A DNA stretch of 64,000 nt from a virus, in the IMG/VR virus record IMGVR_UViG_3300032213_003144, positions 106,426-170,425 of that record; one strand, 5' to 3'. The notes under the pieces were generated by a model. That model did no database searches. It was not told the DNA's origin and saw only the letters and a list, made by a program, of their open reading frames with translations. A program made the position numbers and the translations under genes. The stretch's first letter is position 1, and every line of letters starts with the position of its first letter. Shown piece by piece: positions 57,565 through 64,000 of the stretch.

Positions 57565-58041
57565 TTAAAATGGCTCTTCTGCGTCCATCATTCCGCCGCC
57601 AACTGGGGCTGCTGTCATTGGCTTTGTTCTGCGCTGTGTTGATGCGGAACTACCGGTCTGGGCTGGAGCTGATGATTCCCCTGATTGCTTAGTCCTACGG
57701 ACAATGTCCTCAAGGCCCTTGGTATCAATCGCAACCGTGTCGGCAATGACTTCCACGATTGAGCGTTTTGCGCCATCTTTGTCATCGTAGGAGCGTTGCT
57801 CAAGTCGACCAACAACAACAACTGGAAGACCTTTTCCAAGGGTTCTAGCTGCATGCTCGCCAGCAAATCTCCAAGCCACAACATTGAAGAAGCTTGTCTT
57901 TTCTTGCTTTTCATTGCTCTGGTCGTACCAGACGTGATTAACAGCGACAGAGAATGCGCAACGCGCTTGTCCTGAAGCCGTAAAGGTGAGTTCTGGGTCT
58001 CCTGTGAGATTTCCAGAAATCGTGATTGGTGCTAAATTCAT
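57565..58041 (-). CDS. ssb: Single-stranded DNA-binding protein
   Basis: A 158-residue SSB. The OB fold is recognisable (ITISGNLTGDPEL, CAFSVAVNHVWYD, SFFNVVAWRFAGEHAART, VVVVGRLEQRSYDDKDG). A Gly/Ser/Gln-rich linker follows and the acidic tip DAEEPF that recruits partner proteins. The start is at 58041, since AGGAGAAATA directly precedes that ATG; a longer reading to 58089 lacks a ribosome site. It coats single strands during replication and recombination, and could feed the Rad52-like protein. The gene has its own strong terminator. Confidence 0.95.
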   Translation of the reverse strand: MNLAPITISGNLTGDPELTFTASGQARCAFSVAVNHVWYDQSNEKQEKTSFFNVVAWRFAGEHAARTLGKGLPVVVVGRLEQRSYDDKDGAKRSIVEVIADTVAIDTKGLEDIVRRTKQSGESSAPAQTGSSASTQRRTKPMTAAPVGGGMMDAEEPF

Positions 58042-58098
58042 TATTTCTCCTATTCCTAATGGGTTTTTACCTGCCCCCAGATGATACACAGATGAGAC

Positions 58099-58104
58099 TA
58101 TGCT
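58099..58104 (+). promoter_or_regulatory. -10 box of a leaderless promoter
   Basis: TATGCT followed by 6 nt and ATG 58111, in the 69-nt gap divergent from SSB. Confidence 0.45.
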
Positions 58105-58110
58105 GTCAAC

Positions 58111-58362
58111 ATGTCAGAACCAAAAAGTATCTCAGAAGCCAAACTCTTAATTGCCGACACAATCACGGAAGCCGTCCTATCGTTCCAGACATCTGGCGAA
58201 GAGAATGAATCCGACATGGATGAGTTGCGGGTTAACACTGAGGATTTTGTTGAGCGCGTTCTCGATTCTTTGCAACTAAAAATAGTTTCAGTGAGTAGCA
58301 AGACAGGGATTGTCTGTACCATGGACCCAATCAATACTGAAGAGTTCATATTTGTAGACTGA
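58111..58362 (+). CDS. Small hypothetical acidic protein
   Basis: An 83-residue acidic protein: helical first half (SEAKLLIADTITEAVLSF), beta-rich second half (LKIVSVSSKTGIVCTMDP). It is divergent from SSB and leaderless by the TATGCT box. No known domain is recognised; an early regulatory or inhibitor protein is conceivable from size and position only. Confidence 0.62.
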   Translation: MSEPKSISEAKLLIADTITEAVLSFQTSGEENESDMDELRVNTEDFVERVLDSLQLKIVSVSSKTGIVCTMDPINTEEFIFVD

Positions 58363-58372
58363 TGATTGGTCA

Positions 58373-58399
58373 CAAAACCCTTTAACCATAAGGGTTTTG
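58373..58399. terminator. Hairpin, probable terminator
   Basis: A perfect 10-bp stem CAAAACCCTT/AAGGGTTTTG (58373-58382 with 58390-58399) with a 7-nt loop, directly after the small acidic gene. The U run lies inside the stem rather than after it, so efficiency is uncertain. Confidence 0.5.
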
Positions 58400-58406
58400 A
58401 CAAATG

Positions 58407-58434
58407 TTGCGCATCCGTGTCAATTTGGTATACT
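58407..58434 (+). promoter_or_regulatory. Promoter of the lysin gene
   Basis: TTGCGC (58407-58412) and TATACT (58429-58434) are spaced by 16 nt. About 80 nt of leader follow, with a CCCC/GGGG hairpin near 58442-58454, before the lysin start. Unlike the leaderless genes, this one has a long leader and a ribosome-binding site. Confidence 0.45.
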
Positions 58435-58522
58435 TATAAGCACCCCTTGGCGGGGTTAATAATCACTTACATATAGAGCAAATACTAACTCTACTTTTAT
58501 CCGCCGAACGAAGGACAAGCAA

Positions 58523-59236
58523 TTGAAGCAACTCACAGGATGGACTATTTCTATACTTTTTGGAGCTCTTGGGATTTCACTCCCAGGGACAACGAAGGCG
58601 GAGGTGGCCACACTGTTGCCTCCCCAGGCTGTCATGGTCTTAACGCCGGACAGGATGGAGGAGGTTAAGACGAAGGCTGTTTTGCTGGACGTTTACGCTT
58701 TTGGCGAGAATAGCCAGCGAGTAAAAACACTTCAGAAGACAATTGGAACAGTTCGAGTTGATGGTGTCTATGGCTCAATAACGCGCCGCGAACATGTTGA
58801 AAAACTCCAGGCACTGAACCTGCCTATAAGTAATGTCCCAACTCCACCAATAAGTTCTATTTACGATATTCCAGGCGACCAAGACAAGCGCTGCCCGATG
58901 TGGGAGCCATTATTCAGAGAAGTAGGTTTGGAGCCAGTCGAAGTGTTCTCTTATATTGCTTGGCGCGAGAGTGGCTGCAACCCCCAGGCACAGAACGCTA
59001 AATGGGATGCGAACGGCAACATGACATACCACCTGAACAAGGACAAGTCGTACGACACTGGCTTGCTGCAAATTAACTCAAGCTGGTATTCGGTGACAAA
59101 GCTTGTGTGCGGGGATGACTCTGTCAACGGACGCATGGCTGGCCTTAAAGACCCTGTCTGCAATATTCGTGTAGCAAAATACATTATGGACAACTCAAAA
59201 AGCAAGCTTGGAAACTGGAGAGTTTACAAAAACTAA
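58523..59236 (+). CDS. Lysin: peptidoglycan-binding and transglycosylase-like
   Basis: A 237-residue protein beginning at TTG, with AAGGAC upstream. Residues 1-26 look like a signal peptide (ISILFGALGISLPGTTKA). A peptidoglycan-binding repeat (about 60-100, VKTLQKTIG then VDGVYGSITRREHVEKLQAL) is followed by a lysozyme/SLT-like catalytic domain (about 120-235) with IAWRESGCNP giving the probable catalytic Glu149, and DTGLLQINSSWYS. It cuts host peptidoglycan glycan strands. With a signal peptide, export could be host-driven, so holin may only time lysis. It could instead be a virion-associated hydrolase. Confidence 0.85.
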   Translation: MKQLTGWTISILFGALGISLPGTTKAEVATLLPPQAVMVLTPDRMEEVKTKAVLLDVYAFGENSQRVKTLQKTIGTVRVDGVYGSITRREHVEKLQALNLPISNVPTPPISSIYDIPGDQDKRCPMWEPLFREVGLEPVEVFSYIAWRESGCNPQAQNAKWDANGNMTYHLNKDKSYDTGLLQINSSWYSVTKLVCGDDSVNGRMAGLKDPVCNIRVAKYIMDNSKSKLGNWRVYKN

Positions 59237-59287
59237 TCTCCCGCAGGGGTTGATTTATCTTCAGTACGGTGTCATGATGAACGCACT

Positions 59288-59746
59288 ATGGCTGCAGAGT
59301 TTGATATTCCCCAAAAAGCTTTTGATTTTAAGAAAGATTTGTCCTACGGTGAATCCGGGGAAGAACTGGTTAAGTCTTTTTTCGCAACGCTTTCTGATGG
59401 CGCTTTTGAAGTTAAAAGCGATAGGTACAGAAACGGCCGCATGGTCATCGAGACAGAACAGAACCCTCGTGGAACACAAGACAGCAACGGTGACAAAATT
59501 TGGGTTAAGAGCGGGATAAATATAACCACAGCAAAATGGTGGGTGTACATCTACGCGATGGACGGTTCATTTGTAATAATTTCGGTGGCAAGGTTGAAGC
59601 GCTTTTTAAGGAAACACCCTGATAAGTTTAATCAAGGAACAAAACGGGATTTTGGTGGCCAAGATAACCCCGCAAAGGGTTTTCTTATCTACCCAGAAGA
59701 TGTAATAAAAATGATGTACGACAAAGAATACGACGAAACGGAGTAG
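59288..59746 (+). CDS. Putative PD-(D/E)XK nuclease
   Basis: A 152-residue protein whose core resembles small PD-(D/E)XK enzymes: a Glu in the first helix (GESGEELVKSFF), FEVKSDRYRNGRMVIETE with an acidic-x-Lys element, and a later basic helix (VARLKRFLRKHPDKF). Target and role are not evident; phage resolvases and ssDNA-dependent nucleases of this size exist. No clear ribosome site or leaderless box precedes ATG 59288. It lies between lysin and thioredoxin. Confidence 0.6.
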   Translation: MAAEFDIPQKAFDFKKDLSYGESGEELVKSFFATLSDGAFEVKSDRYRNGRMVIETEQNPRGTQDSNGDKIWVKSGINITTAKWWVYIYAMDGSFVIISVARLKRFLRKHPDKFNQGTKRDFGGQDNPAKGFLIYPEDVIKMMYDKEYDETE

Positions 59747-59749
59747 TAT
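59744..59749 (+). promoter_or_regulatory. -10 box of a leaderless promoter
   Basis: TAGTAT overlaps the stop codon of the nuclease-like gene and ends 7 nt before ATG 59757 of thioredoxin. Confidence 0.5.
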
Positions 59750-59756
59750 TTAAATC

Positions 59757-60083
59757 ATGTTAGAACTTACCGACCAAACATTTAATGAAACAATAAAGTC
59801 ATCAGACAAGATTGTTATTGCTGATTTCTGGGCACCATGGTGTGGACCATGCTTAAAGCTCTCACCATTACTTGAAGAGTTGTCAGCAGAATTTACTGAC
59901 ACTGTGGTTTTTGCAAAAATCAACACAGACGAAAACATGGAGACAGCCAAGGAATTCGAAATCATGTCGATACCATCTCTTCTTATTTTCCACAATGGTA
60001 TTTTCCAGGGGAAGATGAATGCGTCAGGAAGCGTCAGTGCATTGCGTGAACGAATAGCCAGCACGGTAGAGGTTTTCAAATGA
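59757..60083 (+). CDS. Thioredoxin
   Basis: A 108-residue thioredoxin with the active site FWAPWCGPC (Cys29, Cys32), the cis-proline region MSIPSLLIF and the full fold length. It can be reduced by host thioredoxin reductase and is the expected reductant for the class II RNR and for the glutathione-peroxidase-like protein. Another option, known for phage T7, is a polymerase processivity role, but with host thioredoxin. A leaderless start is proposed (TAGTAT, 7 nt, ATG). Confidence 0.95.
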   Translation: MLELTDQTFNETIKSSDKIVIADFWAPWCGPCLKLSPLLEELSAEFTDTVVFAKINTDENMETAKEFEIMSIPSLLIFHNGIFQGKMNASGSVSALRERIASTVEVFK

Positions 60084-60088
60084 GACCC

Positions 60089-60163
60089 GCCCTTGTATCG
60101 GCTCACTCTTATAAGGTGTAGAAACCGTAGCGGTCCATGTTGGTTCAACTCCAACCAGGGGCA
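60089..60163 (+). tRNA. tRNA-like element lacking a normal D-arm
   Basis: The acceptor GCCCTTG/CAGGGGC (7 bp with one G-U) and T-arm GTTGG-TTCAACT-CCAAC are canonical, with discriminator A. A hairpin CACT-CTTATAA-GGTG offers a 7-nt anticodon-like loop with U33 and anticodon TAT (Ile, ATA), but it starts only 16 nt from the 5-prime end, so no D-arm fits before it. An extra stem ACCG-TAG-CGGT fills the region before the T-arm. It begins 5 nt after the thioredoxin stop. Confidence 0.5.
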
Positions 60164-60187
60164 CATTGTAGGAAAGATGGAGAAATA

Positions 60188-60436
60188 ATGAAAAATAGAC
60201 GACAAACCTATGAACTAAACGTAACTGAAGCACAGATGAAAGAACTTCAGTTATTGGTCAAGCAAGAACGGCAGAGGATTGCCACAGAAGGCTCAAAGCG
60301 CACACCTCAAGTCGCAAGACTGCAGGGTCTACAGAAAGCGCTTCAGCGGTCGATTTACTTTCATAATAAACACATTAATAAAGTAAACGACTCAAATTTC
60401 TCTGAAGAAGATGCTTGGTGGGAAGCGACCAGGTAG
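60188..60436 (+). CDS. Small hypothetical helical protein
   Basis: An 82-residue protein started at 60188, where GGAG lies 6 nt upstream; a longer reading from 60137 would run through the tRNA-like element. It is basic and helical (EAQMKELQLLVKQERQRIA, LQGLQKALQRSIYFHNKHI), like a short coiled coil or a DNA-contacting helix pair. It lies between two tRNA loci. Function unknown. Confidence 0.65.
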   Translation: MKNRRQTYELNVTEAQMKELQLLVKQERQRIATEGSKRTPQVARLQGLQKALQRSIYFHNKHINKVNDSNFSEEDAWWEATR

Positions 60437-60441
60437 ACAGA

Positions 60442-60514
<73 letters not shown>

Positions 60515-61366
60515 CTAAAAGTATTTGTCGCCCAGTTTCCTGTGTGCCCATAATCCGTAGAATGAACGTTCAGAAGGTTTAAACCCACCCAATACGGCGT
60601 GAGCCATAAGGAATAAGTCAACAACGATGAGGTCGTTTTCCTGCCACATGTGTACTTGTTGTAAGTCTTCATTTTCTTGTACATTTTCCGTAAATTTCCA
60701 ACAGAGTTTTTGAAATCTCAAATTTTCTTCTTCGGATGGTTCCCTGTTGTCAAAAGTATGTAAGTAAAAACTTTCTCTGTCATATTTGAACAGAGCATTT
60801 AATCTCAAGGCATACCTTCCTGATGTTTCGTACATCTCAACCGCATCATGTAGCGATGGTTCTCCCTGCTCGTCTATGTCCAGTTGTTCCCAGCTATAAA
60901 AGGCAGCTATCTTGCACTTTTTTAAGAACGATGCTTCTTCTTCGCTGAATAAATCGTAAACGTCAGAGATATTCACGAATAGAGTGTTCCCCTTATCGCT
61001 ATCGCAGGAGAATTTCTCCATATTCCAGGTAGCGCCGATTGCTGGATTTCTATGACCCATGTGCTCTATGTGCCACGGCAAGAAAAGCTCGTCTTTGGGG
61101 ATGCCATGTTTATTGAGTGCATCCATAGTTCGCAAATGGTTTTCTTCGTATGGCCAGCATTGCTCGAACGGGATTGTGGAGTTCGGATACCAGTTGGCAT
61201 AGTCGCCAAATAACCGTGTCACCTCTAGTTGCTGTTCACGGGAGAACCTGAAGCCACGAAAAACGACGATTGCCTGTTTCTTGAATAATTCAATGTATTC
61301 CGGTAGTTCCCGGACAAGCGACTCAAATGAATCAATAGGTATGGTCGATATCGGTCTTCTCGACAC
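60515..61366 (-). CDS. Second 2-oxoglutarate/Fe(II) oxygenase, TauD/TfdA-like
   Basis: A 283-residue protein with the TauD/TfdA pattern: QAIVVFRGFRFSREQQLEVTR near the N-terminus, the iron triad His99-x-Glu101 in PWHIEHMGH, a distal His near 254 (FLMAHAVLGG) and a 2-oxoglutarate-binding Arg near 276 (SFYGLWAHR). It is clearly distinct from the oxygenase at 38823-39611. The substrate is unknown. GTG start with GGGAG upstream. It converges on tRNA-Met, ending next to its last base. Confidence 0.82.
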   Translation of the reverse strand: MSRRPISTIPIDSFESLVRELPEYIELFKKQAIVVFRGFRFSREQQLEVTRLFGDYANWYPNSTIPFEQCWPYEENHLRTMDALNKHGIPKDELFLPWHIEHMGHRNPAIGATWNMEKFSCDSDKGNTLFVNISDVYDLFSEEEASFLKKCKIAAFYSWEQLDIDEQGEPSLHDAVEMYETSGRYALRLNALFKYDRESFYLHTFDNREPSEEENLRFQKLCWKFTENVQENEDLQQVHMWQENDLIVVDLFLMAHAVLGGFKPSERSFYGLWAHRKLGDKYF

Positions 61367-61432
61367 TCTTTACTCCCTGCGTGGCTGCACTATCTGGGCC
61401 CATTCTGACACATGTCTACAAGTTCTGGTGGT

Positions 61433-61438
61433 TAGAAT
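61433..61438 (+). promoter_or_regulatory. -10 box of a leaderless promoter
   Basis: TAGAAT followed by 6 nt and ATG 61445, in the 78-nt gap divergent from the second oxygenase. Confidence 0.45.
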
Positions 61439-61444
61439 GGTGGT

Positions 61445-61621
61445 ATGAGGAACCTCAATGTCACAATAAAGACAGTCCTGGATATGTTTGGGGAATCAGA
61501 GCGGTGCATAATGCATAAAAATATTGCTACTGTTGAGGTGGTTGAAAAGTTTCTCACCAACGATGAGTTGGATAAATTAATCGGAAAGTATCCAAATAAA
61601 AGTGATAAGTTGGGTGTATGA
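61445..61621 (+). CDS. Small hypothetical protein
   Basis: A 58-residue reading frame starting 6 nt after a TAGAAT box and ending in an ATGA overlap with the next gene, which supports its reality. The product is mixed-charge (MRNLNVTIKTVLDMFGESER, VEKFLTNDELDKLIGKYP) with no known motif. Confidence 0.52.
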   Translation: MRNLNVTIKTVLDMFGESERCIMHKNIATVEVVEKFLTNDELDKLIGKYPNKSDKLGV

Positions 61622-61869
61622 AATATAGATTTTTTTCCAGGATTACACCAATGGGCGAACACATCAAGCTGTTCATACTTGCGCTAGATGATGACAAGGA
61701 AGAAATGTATGAAGTAGCCCTTGTCGATGGCGAACTAACAGAAACATCTGAATTAATGAAAAACATAGTAGATGGATTCCAGGACATGAAAGAAATCACT
61801 CAGGAAGATGCAATGCGCTTCTACGAAGAGGATGGTGCGGCAGAGGCAATGAAGAAAAGATTTGGATAA
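61618..61869 (+). CDS. Small hypothetical protein
   Basis: An 83-residue acidic protein: beta-rich start (YRFFSRITPMGEHIKLFIL), acidic loop (DDDKEEMYEVALVDGELTET) and helical end. It is coupled by ATGA to the preceding 58-residue gene. No recognised family. Confidence 0.62.
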   Translation: MKYRFFSRITPMGEHIKLFILALDDDKEEMYEVALVDGELTETSELMKNIVDGFQDMKEITQEDAMRFYEEDGAAEAMKKRFG

Positions 61870-61875
61870 ATCAAG

Positions 61876-62301
61876 ATGAATGAGCTACAACTACAGATAG
61901 AGGAACTTAAGAAAAAAATAGTCCCCGAATACTGGAAATCAATAGATGTAGACGAAGGCTGGTATCAGCTGGTCGTAGATTGCGACAAAGAACTAACTAG
62001 AGTGGACCCGAACTACCAGATTTACCAAGTCAAGGAAAAGTTTGGCGGTCTTCGGTACTACGTAAAGCCATCAAACATGGATGACAAGCACACCCTGATA
62101 CAAATCGGTAATATCATCTCCAAATACGAAGATATCGCATGGAAAACATGTAGCGCCACAGGCAAATCAGGTGTTCTTATGAAGTCAATCGGTGGATGGC
62201 GCAAGACGTTGAACCCGGAGTATGCGGCAGAGTCTCTACATCACCAAAAATACTCAATTGCAGAAAAAAATGAAGACAACCCCCCGCCCGCGCACGGGTA
62301 A
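61876..62301 (+). CDS. Hypothetical protein of a common phage type
   Basis: A 141-residue protein. The middle part (DPNYQIYQVKEKFGGLRYYV, then TCSATGKSGVLM and GGWRKTLNPEYA) is a pattern I recall from many phage genomes without a function. Cys133-like and His residues near GKSG could bind metal, but this is weak. It follows its neighbour by six nt, so it belongs to the 61445-62301 operon. Confidence 0.65.
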   Translation: MNELQLQIEELKKKIVPEYWKSIDVDEGWYQLVVDCDKELTRVDPNYQIYQVKEKFGGLRYYVKPSNMDDKHTLIQIGNIISKYEDIAWKTCSATGKSGVLMKSIGGWRKTLNPEYAAESLHHQKYSIAEKNEDNPPPAHG

Positions 62302-62519
62302 CTCCAAGGGTTTATTTACTAAACATTTTAGCAAGCATCGAAAATTTTTTTTTAGTTCTTGTTATTTCTGGTTAAATTTATCCTAATCGCACACACTGTT
62401 GTATATATTTACCCCGGGTGTATTACCATTAGCTCAGTAATTCCAGATAAATTAAGCTGATAAACCGCGACACTTTATAAAATTATCCCTCTACGGAGAA
62501 ACGAGCAGGTTAGCAATAC
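62302..62519 (+). promoter_or_regulatory. AT-rich intergenic region
   Basis: About 220 nt without a gene. It contains a T9 tract near 62345, GTATAT and TTTATAAAAT stretches that could serve as promoter elements, and CTACGGAG near the start of the next small gene. No RNA gene or strong hairpin is evident. Confidence 0.35.
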
Positions 62520-62678
62520 ATGAGTAGTAACAATGAACAGACATTCATAATCACCATTGAGAAATCAGAAGATGAAGATGTAAAGAACATAGAGATACAG
62601 TCACTACTCAAGTCCTTAATAGAACGAGGCTCGTTCATCAAGGTAAAAGAAATAATTAAAACAGGAAGTAAAAAATAA
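62520..62678 (+). CDS. Small hypothetical protein
   Basis: A 52-residue reading frame (MSSNNEQTFIITIEKSEDED start, KEIIKTGSKK end), predicted as a beta strand plus helix. It lies between an AT-rich leader and a convergent gene. The coding character is plausible from the balanced composition; the function is unknown. Confidence 0.48.
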   Translation: MSSNNEQTFIITIEKSEDEDVKNIEIQSLLKSLIERGSFIKVKEIIKTGSKK

Positions 62679-62681
62679 GAG

Positions 62682-62912
62682 CTACCACTTGGACTCTACA
62701 AATGCGTGAGTCTCTGGAATCTCCTCATGTACTACATAGAACGGGTCATATAGTGATTCCCGTAGTTGGTTAGCAAGTGCCGGCTTGAATTCTTCCAGCA
62801 GGTTGAAGTACATTTGCCCATAACGAAGTGGGTATTTATCGTTCTTCTGAAGCTCGTACTTGATGCTGACATCAGCAATGAAGTCGTTGTAGGAGATGTA
62901 ATCGTGTGTCAT
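62682..62912 (-). CDS. Small hypothetical protein
   Basis: A 76-residue protein with aromatic-rich middle (YPLRYGQMYFNLLEEFKPALANQL, DPFYVVHEEIP), a pattern I recall from other phage small proteins of unknown function. It has a consensus leaderless start (TATAAT, 6 nt, ATG). It is divergent from the gene at 62938. Confidence 0.68.
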   Translation of the reverse strand: MTHDYISYNDFIADVSIKYELQKNDKYPLRYGQMYFNLLEEFKPALANQLRESLYDPFYVVHEEIPETHAFVESKW

Positions 62913-62918
62913 GTTTTC

Positions 62919-62924
62919 ATTATA
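62919..62924 (-). promoter_or_regulatory. Consensus leaderless promoter (TATAAT), minus
   Basis: Minus-strand TATAAT followed by 6 nt and ATG 62912. It occupies the gap between divergent genes. Confidence 0.55.
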
Positions 62925-62937
62925 TGATGTATTTATT

Positions 62938-63132
62938 ATGGGGACAACACGTGACAGCTTGTATCAAGATACTCAAGAAGTAATAGATGAATACGAAGAT
63001 AAGGCCTTCGTCGAGCTAGCAATGAATGAGGAAATCCCATGCTGCGCGGGAGTGCATCCGAAAGAAACTCGATATTACAAAAAGGTAAAAATAAGGGCAG
63101 AAAAGCTTTATGGTTTGGATAAATCTAAGTAA
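62938..63132 (+). CDS. Small hypothetical protein with CCAG
   Basis: A 64-residue protein started at ATG 62938, since the upstream ATG 62911 would overlap the start codon of the divergent gene and its promoter. Sequence: helical acidic first half (DTQEVIDEYEDKAFVELAM), then PCCAGVHPKETRYYKK, possibly metal-binding, and a basic end. No recognised family. Confidence 0.58.
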   Translation: MGTTRDSLYQDTQEVIDEYEDKAFVELAMNEEIPCCAGVHPKETRYYKKVKIRAEKLYGLDKSK

Positions 63133-63167
63133 AATAGCTGGAGTCAATTTTCTGCTATTTGGCTCCC

Positions 63168-63185
63168 CCCCGGTATAGGGGTTTT
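63168..63185 (+). terminator. Short GC hairpin with T run
   Basis: CCCC-GGTATA-GGGG followed by TTTT. The stem is short, and a second inverted repeat AAATAGC/GCTATTT lies just upstream (63132-63160). It probably ends the last rightward gene before the repeat region. Confidence 0.4.
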
Positions 63186-63299
63186 GTGGAAAGCGTTAAA
63201 AAAGCGGGGCTCATAGGGGGTCTCTAAACCCACCCCCACCCCCCATACCACCACCCCAGCAGACGGGGGGCTTCCGATAATCCACACCAAACGAGACCA

Positions 63300-63592
63300 C
63301 CTCACAGCGTGACCACCCCAGAGGTAGGTGAGACTTATCCCTAATAGATAACTCCACCCCACCCAGAGGACACCCCAGAGAGCAACCCAAGAGGTATGCC
63401 CTAAGTCCAACCCAGAGAGGTACGCCCAGAGGCACGCCAGACACACCCAGAGGCACACCATTGACATACCCCATAGAGACACACCCAGAACACACACCCC
63501 AGAGGGACACCAGAGGAACACCCCAGAGAGGTATGCCCCAAGAGGAACACACCCAGACACCCCAGAGACACGCCCAGAAGCCCCAGAGGGGG
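63300..63592 (+). repeat. Degenerate CACCCCAGAGG-type repeat array
   Basis: About eleven exact CCAGAG cores, plus variants such as CCAAGAG and CCAGACA, occur in this 290-nt stretch at irregular 14-30-nt spacing, mostly within a unit like ACACCCCAGAGG. The two minus-strand reading frames crossing it give repetitive Leu/Trp/Gly/Val/Ser sequence that mirrors the repeat, not a protein fold. It is not a CRISPR array: unit and spacer lengths are irregular and spacers are themselves related. Confidence 0.65.
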
Positions 63593-63610
63593 GGTATATA
63601 GTGATGATAT

Positions 63611-63709
63611 ATGAGTAAGTCAAAAGGTAAAGAGTATTGCCCTTGTAGTAGCGACCCAGATGGCAGGCGCATACTCACTTGTGATGATGGTGATGATGAT
63701 GATGAGTAG
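63611..63709 (+). CDS. Possible tiny Cys/Asp-rich protein
   Basis: A 32-residue reading frame between two repeat tracts: MSKSKGKEYCPCSSDPDG, then a Cys and a run of Asp ending in Glu. A GGGGGGG stretch lies about 12 nt upstream but is part of the repeat. The composition is unlike the flanking C-rich DNA, which hints at selection, but the evidence is thin. Confidence 0.3.
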   Translation: MSKSKGKEYCPCSSDPDGRRILTCDDGDDDDE

Positions 63710-63710
63710 G

Positions 63711-64000
63711 TGACCTCACCCCCACCCCCCTGCCCTACCCCCTACCCCCTACCCCACCCCTACCCCCACCCCTACCCCCTCACCCCTTGACCCTCACCCC
63801 TTGACCCCACCCCCTTGCCCCAAGCCACACGGGTAGCACACGGGTATTACTAGGTATCACCTACCCCATACCCCTACCTACCCCCATACCTATACCCACC
63901 CCACCCCATACCCACCCCATAGCACGACCCTTGACACCCACCCCTACCCCATACCCCCCTTGACCTCACCCCCACTACCCCCCCCCAAACCCCACACCCC
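63711..64000 (+). repeat. C-rich low-complexity tract (G-rich on minus strand)
   Basis: About 290 nt dominated by C-runs of 4-9 broken by A and T (CCCCTACCCC, CCCCATACCC, CACCCCTTGACC). Guanine is almost absent on this strand. The CCCCTTGACC unit recurs at least three times. The minus strand has many G-runs with short loops and could fold into G-quadruplexes. No gene is present. The tract runs to the window end. Confidence 0.8.

Noticed and set aside
60137-60187. Longer start for the 82-residue protein
   Set aside because: It would translate the 3-prime half of the tRNA-like element; GGAG before ATG 60188 fits better.
63300-63592. CRISPR array
   Set aside because: Repeat unit is short and degenerate, spacing is irregular, spacers resemble the repeats, and no cas gene is near; the Cas4-like protein at 1840 belongs to a phage recombination block.
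63144-63678. Two minus-strand frames of 155-159 residues rich in Leu, Trp, Gly and Val
   Set aside because: They translate the degenerate CCCAGAGG repeat and C-rich DNA; no start signal, repetitive composition, no fold expected.

Overview
The window is a stretch of a tailed double-stranded DNA phage genome (Caudoviricetes) whose host is very probably an actinobacterium. The phage part is shown by a large terminase, an HK97-type portal, a prohead-protease domain, an HK97-fold major capsid protein, SSB, a primase-helicase and a lytic transglycosylase. The host is suggested by a WhiB regulator, ThyX, a B12-dependent class II ribonucleotide reductase, and many start codons placed 6-7 nt after a TANNNT -10 box, the usual layout of actinobacterial leaderless mRNAs. 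No tape-measure, tail-tube, baseplate, integrase or repressor gene is seen, so the genome must continue outside the window.

Layout. 1-5188 (minus): recombination and packaging block (RuvC-like resolvase, HNH nuclease, RecB/Cas4-like nuclease, Rad52-like annealing protein, terminase). 5243-36475 (plus): head block with a small membrane protein, portal, giant gene 1 (7634-18706), a Cys-containing acidic protein, giant gene 2 (20520-28619), several head-associated unknowns, the major capsid protein and a Pro-rich tagged protein. 36475-38355 (plus): SNase, holin candidates, lipoprotein, Cys-rich and ferredoxin genes. 38352-44664 (mostly minus): metabolic block with a 2-oxoglutarate oxygenase, acyl carrier protein, ThyX, class II RNR, a glutathione-peroxidase-like gene and four tRNA loci. 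44747-48625 (plus): H1-like protein, WhiB, primase-helicase and HTH/RHH proteins. 48683-56434 (plus): giant gene 3, then four tiny coupled genes. 57145-63132: SSB, lysin, thioredoxin, a tRNA and a tRNA-like element, a second oxygenase and small unknowns. From about 63150 to the window end the DNA becomes C-rich low-complexity repeat, almost free of genes.

The most striking system is the three giant proteins (3690, 2699 and 2583 aa). Each is a string of unrelated enzymatic modules separated by a recurrent peptide, L-[S/A]-S-G. I count 24 exact copies: 13, 3 and 8. The motif falls at recognisable domain edges: KTSC-like, HTH, ArdC, UvrD-type helicase, RelA/SpoT-like, DnaQ exonuclease, two GNATs and an ADP-ribosyltransferase-like domain each sit between two copies, or between one copy and a protein end. 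The first giant begins with the prohead protease itself, and the major capsid protein has a near-match (SLANG, residues 115-119) about where the delta domain of HK97 capsid proteins is cut off. I infer that the giants are polyproteins loaded into the prohead, cut by the phage protease at L[SA]SG into some 25-30 separate proteins, and injected with the DNA. The domain repertoire matches the published concept of phage polyvalent proteins (Iyer, Aravind and colleagues, 2017). The shared cleavage code, the protease fused to its own substrate, and a shared N-terminal DxDGDGxxFD tag are what seem new here.
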